DNA from: Candidatus Zixiibacteriota bacterium | GTDB taxonomy: Bacteria; Zixibacteria; MSB-5A5; SM1-73 | Assembly: GCA_023129805.1 (NCBI GenBank) | Contig: JAGMBK010000019.1 | Span: 1 to 17,271 of the forward strand | DNA: 17,271 bases | Direction: 5' to 3' | In this document: positions 12,411 to 17,271 of the stretch, in pieces | Numbering within the stretch: the stretch's first letter is position 1 | How the letters are laid out: each line of letters starts with the position of its first letter | Program-made: the position numbers and the translations under genes | Notes under the pieces: generated by a model | What the model was told of the DNA's origin: nothing | The model's database searches: none | Seen by the model: the letters and a program-made list of their open reading frames with translations, nothing else

Positions 12411-12425
12411 CCCGCCAAAGGCGGG
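12411..12425. repeat. CCCGCC-AAA-GGCGGG palindrome
   Basis: A perfect 6-bp stem with a 3-base loop (7 bp counting the flanking T/A). It is one of six similar palindromes in the window. Confidence 0.5.
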
Positions 12426-12449
12426 AAGAGGGGGATTAAGAGGGGGTGA

Positions 12450-12883
12450 GTTGTAGCCGCCCGTACGGGCGCAAGTTGTTGGTCTTCAATATCTCAATCT
12501 CGCAGACTCTGCGCCGTAAGCGCATCCTCCTTCGGCGGAAAGTCTGCGGCTACAAAAACTGAATCCATCCGGTTCGGGGGGGGCTTGTCCTGAAGGCTTG
12601 ATATGAAGGATTGGACCTCCGCCCAAAAGGCAATCTCACCACAGTTTTGATGCTGATCCGGATACCCCCCCTGTTATTAAGTTGTAGCCGCAATCTTCAG
12701 ATTGCGTGGGTTGTCGGTCTTTAATATTTCAATCTCGCACCCCTAAGGGTGCGCCTACAAAAACTGAATCCATCCGGTTCGGGGGGGGCTTGTCCTGAAG
12801 GCTTGATATGAAGGATTGGACCTCCGCCCAAAAGGCAATCTCACCACAGTTTTGATGCTGATCCGGATACCCCCCCTGTTATT
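12450..12883. repeat. Two-unit tandem repeat with exact 129-bp direct duplication
   Basis: Unit 1 (12450-12680) and unit 2 (12681-12883) each open with TTGTAGCCGC and later carry its complement (GCGGCTACAA at 12546-12555; one mismatch at 12751-12760). Different hairpins lie between those arms: GCCCGTACGGGC in unit 1; CGCAATCT-TC-AGATTGCG and CGCACCC-CTA-AGGGTGCG in unit 2. The remaining 129 bp, 12550-12678 and 12755-12883, appear identical. No gene is supported. Confidence 0.8.
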
Positions 12884-13450
12884 GAGGAGAGTTATATGAG
12901 AGGAAAGAACGTTCATATTCAAAGAATCAAATTTCTTCGATCCCCTCTCTCACCGTTATCAACCTATGGATGGATATGCCTATCCCTCTCGGTAAAAAGG
13001 GGATAAAGGTGAGCACATGATTACAGATGATGAAAATTTTTCAAAATGAACATCAGAAAGCCCAGAAAGCCCAGAAAGCCCAGAAAGCCCGGTGCCGACG
13101 TCGAAACATCCTGTTGGGGTGGAAAGGATTACACCCCCGTCCCTTTCTGGCGCACAGATGTACAACCCCTGTCCGATCTGGCAGAAAGCCCAGAACGCCC
13201 AGTAAGCCCGGTGGACGTGTGGGAGAGTGAAGGTTTTGAGCTCACACCTGAGACTAATCTATTCACAGCAGATGAAACGGACTTGTAGTGAGCGAAGCGA
13301 ATCTATTAAGCAGATAGAAATCGCCGGTATCAGCTTAATCTGCTTAATCAGCTGTGAGGTTTCAAGCCCCTAGTCCCTAACCCCTAACCCCTGGTTCTGG
13401 GTGCCTGGGACTGGCGACTGGTGTCTGGAGTCTGGATACTGGAGTCTGGT
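12884..13450. repeat. Gene-free low-complexity region
   Basis: It holds four perfect 9-bp tandem copies of CAGAAAGCC (13054-13089) and three degenerate ones (13182-13208). A perfect 11-bp inverted repeat ATTAAGCAGAT/ATCTGCTTAAT lies at 13305-13315 and 13338-13348. A simple-sequence tail with repeated CTGGAGTCTGG and CCCTAACC follows (13370-13450). Open frames here (for example 13046-13288) have no ribosome site and encode repeat-derived sequence, so I do not call a gene. Confidence 0.6.
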
Positions 13451-14668
13451 TTACTCGTATCTTAACGCTTCAATCGGGTCCAAGAGGGAGGCTTTTCTGG
13501 CAGGGTAGAAACCGAAGAAGACTCCTACGAAGGCGGCAAAGAAAAAGGCTAAGGCAACTGCCGGAACCGAGATGAAAATCGGCCAGTGTAAGAGTTGGGA
13601 GATCAATTGAGAGCTTAACACTCCAACGATTATGCCGACTAAGCCTCCGATCAGGCACAGGACAACGGATTCTACTAAAAACTGAATCAGTATGTCCCCG
13701 CCCTTAGCTCCCACTGCCATCCTTATCCCGATCTCCCTGGTCCTCTCAGTCACCGAGACCAGCATGATGTTCATTATCCCTATGCCTCCGACAATCAGGG
13801 AGACAGAGGCAATGGCTGCCAAGAGAATCGTCATGATTCCAGAGGTTGAACCAGCCACGCTGGCAAGATCAAGCTGACTCCTGACCCTGAAGTCGTCGTC
13901 CTCTCCCGGAGGGATTTTGTGTCGCTGGCGAAGAATCCGGGTTATCTGCTGCTCGGCTAGGTCAATCTGAGTCCGATCCGTAGCCGAGGCCATTATGTAT
14001 TGCACGTGGGTTATTCCTATCAGCTTTTTCTGGGCAGTGGTATAAGGAACGATAACGATATCGTCCTGGTCCCTGCCGAAGGCATTATCGCCCTTGGGAG
14101 ACAACACTCCCAGAACCCGGAAGGGGAGTTTGTTGATCCGGATAACTTCTCCAACCGGGTCTTGGCCCGCGAAGAGTTCGTCAACCACGGTCTGGCCCAA
14201 AACGCAGACCTTGGTTGCGCCTCTAACGTCCTGATTGGTGAAAAAAGTTCCTGAGGCAACCGGCCAGGAACGGATGAAAACAAAATCCGGAGCATACCCT
14301 TCGACTGACGTGGCCCAGTTGAGATTTCCCGCCACCACCTGGGCTCCGGTTCGCACTCTCGGTGTGACTCTGGTTATTGCCGGACAGTTTTGCAGAATGG
14401 CCTCTGCATCCTTATCGGTTAGATTGGTGATGGTTCCTGCCCCTCCCCGCGCTCCTCTGTGGAAATGACTGCCCGAGAACACGGTCAACAGATTGTCTCC
14501 CAGCGAGGCTACCTGGGCATCGATCATTCTTTTTGCCCCTTGTCCAATGCCCACCATGGCAATCACCGCACCCACGCCGATAATTATCCCCAGCATGGTC
14601 AGGCTGGAGCGCATCTTGTTTCTGGTTAAGGCACGGTAGGCCACCTTGAGTATCTGAAGATATCTCAC
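13451..14668 (-). CDS. MacB/FtsX-family ABC transporter permease
   Basis: This 405-residue inner-membrane permease is of the MacB/LolC (FtsX-like) type. Its layout is one N-terminal membrane helix (about 22-43, SLTMLGIIIGVGAVIAMVGIG), a large periplasmic MacB-type domain (about 50-275), then three C-terminal helices near 280-304, 330-357 and 367-390. It ends in FYPARKASLLDPIEALRYE, the usual FtsX-family terminus. The R-x-K-M-R-S-SLTMLGIIIGV pattern is characteristic. This class does not carry substrate through the membrane; it couples ATP hydrolysis to mechanical movement of the periplasmic part, driving export with an adaptor and outer-membrane partner. The start overlaps the ATPase stop by 4 bp. 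The ATPase is a separate protein here, unlike fused E. coli MacB. No TolC-like gene is in the window. Confidence 0.92.
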   Translation of the reverse strand: MRYLQILKVAYRALTRNKMRSSLTMLGIIIGVGAVIAMVGIGQGAKRMIDAQVASLGDNLLTVFSGSHFHRGARGGAGTITNLTDKDAEAILQNCPAITRVTPRVRTGAQVVAGNLNWATSVEGYAPDFVFIRSWPVASGTFFTNQDVRGATKVCVLGQTVVDELFAGQDPVGEVIRINKLPFRVLGVLSPKGDNAFGRDQDDIVIVPYTTAQKKLIGITHVQYIMASATDRTQIDLAEQQITRILRQRHKIPPGEDDDFRVRSQLDLASVAGSTSGIMTILLAAIASVSLIVGGIGIMNIMLVSVTERTREIGIRMAVGAKGGDILIQFLVESVVLCLIGGLVGIIVGVLSSQLISQLLHWPIFISVPAVALAFFFAAFVGVFFGFYPARKASLLDPIEALRYE

Positions 14669-15414
14669 GACTCTTCCTCCGGTTCCATCTCGGGCAAAGA
14701 TAGCAGTTCATCTTTAGCTTTTCTGGGACTTCCGAGCTTTTCGTCTTTCACAATTCTGCCATCCCTGAAGGTGATGTTCCTTTTGGCATAGGCGGCGATA
14801 TCTTTCTCATGAGTTATGAGCACAACTGTTATTCCGGCATCATTTAAGGATTGAAATATTCCCATCACCTCAACAGAAGTTCTGGTATCCAAATTTCCGG
14901 TGGGCTCATCTGCCATGATTATTGCTGGATCATTGACTAAAGCTCTGGCAATAGCTACCCTCTGCTGTTGGCCACCGGAGAGCTGATTGGGATAAGAATT
15001 CTCCCTTCCCTCCAAGCCCACCATAGACAAAGCCTTTTTAGCCCTCTGGATTCTATCTTTTGTAGAGGTGCCGTCATAAAGTAATGGCAGTTCCACGTTC
15101 TCTAATGCCGTAGTTCGGGACAGAAGATTAAAGACCTGAAAGACAAAGCCGATCTTCTGATTCCTGATTGAGGCTAAGCTGTTTCGATCTAAAGAGGAGA
15201 TATCTTTTCCTTCAAGGAAGTAGCTGCCTTTGGTTGGCCTGTCCAGACAGCCCAGGATGTGCATCAGGGTTGATTTTCCTGATCCGGATGGGCCCATTAT
15301 GGCCACAAATTCCCTCTTCTCAATAGATAAACTTATCCCCCGCAAGGCATGAATCTCGAAGTCGCCGAGGTTATAGATCTTGACCAAACGGTCTGTGGAA
15401 ATCAGTTGATCCAA
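14665..15414 (-). CDS. ABC transporter ATP-binding protein (MacB/LolD type)
   Basis: This 249-residue nucleotide-binding domain powers the adjacent permease. All motifs are intact: Walker [10 protein letters not shown] (41-49), Q-loop Q93 in FVFQ, signature LSGGQ (145-149), Walker B AIIMADE with catalytic E170, D-loop NLD, and H-loop H202. The [13 protein letters not shown] and [16 protein letters not shown] segments are typical of the MacB/LolD branch rather than nutrient importers. A C-terminal acidic extension ([16 protein letters not shown]) goes beyond the core domain. It lies 2 bp after the adaptor gene and overlaps the permease gene by 4 bp, so the three are co-transcribed and probably translated in a coupled fashion. 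Confidence 0.95.
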   Translation of the reverse strand: MDQLISTDRLVKIYNLGDFEIHALRGISLSIEKREFVAIMGPSGSGKSTLMHILGCLDRPTKGSYFLEGKDISSLDRNSLASIRNQKIGFVFQVFNLLSRTTALENVELPLLYDGTSTKDRIQRAKKALSMVGLEGRENSYPNQLSGGQQQRVAIARALVNDPAIIMADEPTGNLDTRTSVEVMGIFQSLNDAGITVVLITHEKDIAAYAKRNITFRDGRIVKDEKLGSPRKAKDELLSLPEMEPEEES

Positions 15415-15416
15415 TT

Positions 15417-16649
15417 TTATCTCCCGCGTCTGCGAAACTGAGGAGCAAAAGGATTCACCTGCTGGTTATGTGAGGAAGACTCAGAGGTGCTCAGTCCAAT
15501 AATCACCTTGTTTCCTTCCTTAAGATTGTCCGAGATTATCTGGGTGGAAACTCCGTCTGATATCCCTGTTTGCACCAAAACCGGCTCCGGTTTTCCCTCT
15601 TGATCAATAATCCAGAGCACAGTTTGATCAGCCCTTTTTGTACCCGGGGCATGTGGCGTAATGGAACCGGGGTGAGATGAGGGTGAACCCATAGCGTGGG
15701 GGCTCGCATTTTTTCTTTCAGATGAGGATTCCTCGTGTCCCATGGGTGGGCGGAAACGCAAAGCACCCGAAGGAACCTTAAGTGTATTTTCTGCATGGTC
15801 TACCAGTATGGTTACATTGGCGGTCATCCCCGGTTTTAACAGAAGATCCGGGTTTGCAACTTCAATGATGACGTCGTAGGTGACGACGTTCTGCACGATC
15901 TCGGGGGAGAGTCTTATCTGGTTTACATCTCCGTTAAAGGTCAAATCTGGATAGGCATCCACCGTAAAGGCTACTTCCTGCTCCTCTCTTATCCTGCCTA
16001 TATCTGCTTCGTCTATGCTGGTTTTGACCTGCATTTCCGACAAATCTTGCGCAATGGTGAAGAGGGTGGGAGCCTGCAGGCTGGCTGCCACGGTCTGTCC
16101 CACATCAACGTTTCTGGAGATAACCACTCCATCTATGGGGGAGACTATAGTGGCATATTCGAGATTAGTCTTAGCCCGATTTAGGGCAGCCCGGGCAGAT
16201 TTCACTTGAGCTACTGCCAGATCATAATTGGTCAGATAGATATCTTTCTCAGACTCTGAGATCATGTTCTTTTCGAACAGCGACAACACGCGCTCGTATT
16301 CTTTTTTAGAGAGGTTAACCGAGGCAATCGCTTTCTCCAAATCTGCCTGAACCTGAGCCATCTGAGCTTTCAGAAAAGTGGGATCCAATTGGGCAACGAC
16401 CTGTCCCTTTTTTACCCGGTCATTGAAATCCGCATAAAGGGCTGAGATCGTTCCGGAGACCTGACTACCTACCTGAACCGTGGTCACCGCTTCTACCGTC
16501 CCGGTGGCAGTGACCAGGATGTATATGTCGCCCCTTTGGGCTTCAGCCGTGACGAACACAGCCTCCGATTTGTTATCCCCAGCCACGAAAATCACAAAGA
16601 GCAAAATCAGGACAGCCAAAACAGCGATTACAAGAAGTGCCTTTTTCAT
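15417..16649 (-). CDS. Periplasmic adaptor (MacA/HlyD family) of the exporter
   Basis: The preferred start is ATG 16649, preceded by an AGGAAA-type site and giving a proper signal-anchor MKKALLVIAVLAVLILLFVI; a longer frame to 16688 adds 13 polar residues and is less likely. The 410-residue product has the membrane-fusion-protein order. A lipoyl half-motif (ATGTVEAVTTVQVGSQVSG) comes first, then a long coiled-coil hairpin (AQMAQVQADLEKAIAS through AALNRAKTNLEYA) and the second lipoyl half (IVSPIDGVVISRNVDVGQTV). A beta-barrel and membrane-proximal region (LLLKPGMTANVTILVD) follow. It bridges the permease to an outer-membrane channel. Unusual is a Ser/His/Pro-rich insert of about 40 residues (GHEESSSERKNASPHAMG and onward) before the last domain. 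Substrate is unknown: antibiotics, peptides and lipids are all possible for the family. Confidence 0.92.
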   Translation of the reverse strand: MKKALLVIAVLAVLILLFVIFVAGDNKSEAVFVTAEAQRGDIYILVTATGTVEAVTTVQVGSQVSGTISALYADFNDRVKKGQVVAQLDPTFLKAQMAQVQADLEKAIASVNLSKKEYERVLSLFEKNMISESEKDIYLTNYDLAVAQVKSARAALNRAKTNLEYATIVSPIDGVVISRNVDVGQTVAASLQAPTLFTIAQDLSEMQVKTSIDEADIGRIREEQEVAFTVDAYPDLTFNGDVNQIRLSPEIVQNVVTYDVIIEVANPDLLLKPGMTANVTILVDHAENTLKVPSGALRFRPPMGHEESSSERKNASPHAMGSPSSHPGSITPHAPGTKRADQTVLWIIDQEGKPEPVLVQTGISDGVSTQIISDNLKEGNKVIIGLSTSESSSHNQQVNPFAPQFRRRGR

Positions 16650-16728
16650 AAGGTTTCCTTTTTCTTCTTTATATTGGACACATGTCACCCATCGAAGGTT
16701 TAATCATAATACGCATGTAGTATAAAGG

Positions 16729-16741
16729 TAGATTGAATCTA
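16729..16741. promoter_or_regulatory. Palindrome upstream of the exporter operon
   Basis: TAGATTGAATCTA is a perfect 13-bp palindrome with a central G, about 80 bp before the adaptor start. On the minus strand TATACT (16719-16724) lies four bases beyond it. It could be an operator; no matching -35 box is clear. Confidence 0.3.
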
Positions 16742-16870
16742 AAGCACCCGGATGAAATTCACATACTTATCAGGTGGTGGCGCAACTTCGTTTACCCTGA
16801 ACGCAGGCGAAGGGCGGGGCAACTTTTTGCATCTTGCCTTTTCTTTTACTCCTTTCGGATACTTTTGAAC

Positions 16871-16899
16871 TTGCCTTAGGAGTTAGAATTTCATATACT
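16871..16899 (+). promoter_or_regulatory. Candidate promoter of the aminopeptidase gene
   Basis: TTGCCT (16871-16876), 17 bp, TATACT (16894-16899), 60 bp before the ATG at 16959. The spacing is ideal and the -10 is five of six; the -35 is weaker. Elsewhere in the 16650-16958 intergenic stretch I see only the palindrome at 16729. Confidence 0.4.
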
Positions 16900-16958
16900 T
16901 AGTTCACTAAATGATGTAAAGGCTGACCGAAACTGCTATTCAACGAAAGGAGATAGAG

Positions 16959-17271
16959 ATGAGAGACGAAAGAGTGGTTACTTTGGCTAAAAATCTGGTG
17001 AATTACTCTCTTGATCTGAAAAAGGGAGAAAGGGTGTGGATCGAGACCAGAGGTTTTCCCGTCTTGGAGATGGCAAAGGAGATGATCACTCAGGTAACCA
17101 AGAAAGGAGCGATTCCTTTCTGGTATTACAATGACGATAGCCTCAACCGAAGATGGCTCCTGGATTGTAATGAAGATCAATTGAAAAGCCTGGCTGAATT
17201 TCATTTATCCATGATGAAGCAGGTGGACGCATTTGTTTCATTCCGGGGAGGGGATAATGCCTTTGATCTGG
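16959..17271 (+). CDS. M29-family aminopeptidase, N-terminal part
   Basis: An open frame runs from ATG 16959 to the window edge (104 codons seen, no stop). The start is set by GAAAGGAGAT six to eight bases upstream. The sequence begins MRDERVVTLAKNLVNYSLDL, then KKGERVWIETRGFPVLEMAK, ITQVTKKGAIPFWYYNDD and QVDAFVSFRGGDN. This is the N-terminal domain pattern of the M29 (AmpS / aminopeptidase T) metallopeptidases, which remove N-terminal amino acids from peptides in the cytoplasm. The metal-binding residues lie in the C-terminal half, outside the window, so activity cannot be judged. It is divergent from the exporter operon, with 309 bp between the two start codons. Confidence 0.82.
   Translation, partial: MRDERVVTLAKNLVNYSLDLKKGERVWIETRGFPVLEMAKEMITQVTKKGAIPFWYYNDDSLNRRWLLDCNEDQLKSLAEFHLSMMKQVDAFVSFRGGDNAFDL

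Noticed and set aside
12244..12456. 70-codon plus-strand frame after the three-helix membrane gene
   Set aside because: It starts inside the coding sequence of that gene in another frame and continues into repeat DNA; no ribosome site was seen.
13054..13208. CAGAAAGCC repeats as a CRISPR array
   Set aside because: Units are 9 bp and directly contiguous with no spacers of constant length, and no cas genes are present.
13027..13288. Two overlapping frames of 67 and 80 codons with Lys-Pro-Arg repeats
   Set aside because: The repeats are the 9-bp CAGAAAGCC tandem array read in frame; there is no ribosome site, and the surrounding DNA is low-complexity.
13370..13395. CCCTAACCCCTAACCCC as a telomere-like sequence
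   Set aside because: It is a short stretch inside bacterial low-complexity DNA with no chromosome-end context.

Overview
The window is bacterial chromosomal DNA: compact genes with Shine-Dalgarno sites, sigma70-like promoters and operons. No rRNA, tRNA or phylogenetic marker is present, so the organism cannot be named. The mix of a HicBA toxin-antitoxin pair, a solitary LeuC-type aconitase-family subunit, a MacAB-like ABC exporter, an M29 aminopeptidase and very many short palindromic intergenic repeats fits an uncultured candidate-phylum bacterium (FCB-like, for example Zixibacteria-type). That placement is a low-confidence impression.

Layout. (1) 1-2550, minus strand: hicB-hicA, a LeuC/homoaconitase-type large subunit and a stand-alone CheY-like receiver protein. 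(2) 2550-5480, plus strand: a long regulatory intergenic region with a near-consensus promoter and three copies of a palindrome centred 32 and 74 bp apart, then a 737-residue GH35-type glycosidase whose usual acid/base glutamate is glycine. (3) 5480-12450: an accessory block of small, unrelated genes, almost all on the plus strand. They encode an ICMT-like membrane methyltransferase, a GIY-YIG domain protein, a two-helix micro-membrane protein, an FAH-family enzyme, a 44-residue membrane peptide on the minus strand, an overlapping two-gene operon of unknown function, a 166-168-residue unknown, a protein with a histone-H1-like tail, and a three-helix membrane protein. The genes are separated by repeated intergenic modules. 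One convincing attC-like site and several degenerate ones occur, and the heptamer GTTAGGC appears four times on one strand within 2.4 kb. The block reads as a decayed integron cassette array without an integrase in view. (4) 12450-13450: gene-free repeats, including an exact 129-bp direct duplication, 9-bp tandem repeats and low-complexity DNA. (5) 13450-16650, minus strand: permease, ATPase and periplasmic adaptor of a MacAB/LolCDE-type exporter. (6) 16959-end, plus strand: the 5' part of an M29 aminopeptidase gene, cut by the window edge.

Functional links. The three exporter genes form one operon, with a 4-bp overlap and a 2-bp gap. hicB and hicA overlap by 8 bp, and the unknown pair at 8832-10501 overlaps by 4 bp. 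The remaining accessory genes share no evident pathway; what they share is their flanking DNA. Three copies of a leader (two with TTGACA-N16-TATAAT promoters) lie upstream of accessory genes, and another repeat begins at the stop codon of three unrelated genes. The accessory block and the overlapping unknown pair are the best candidates for something undescribed.
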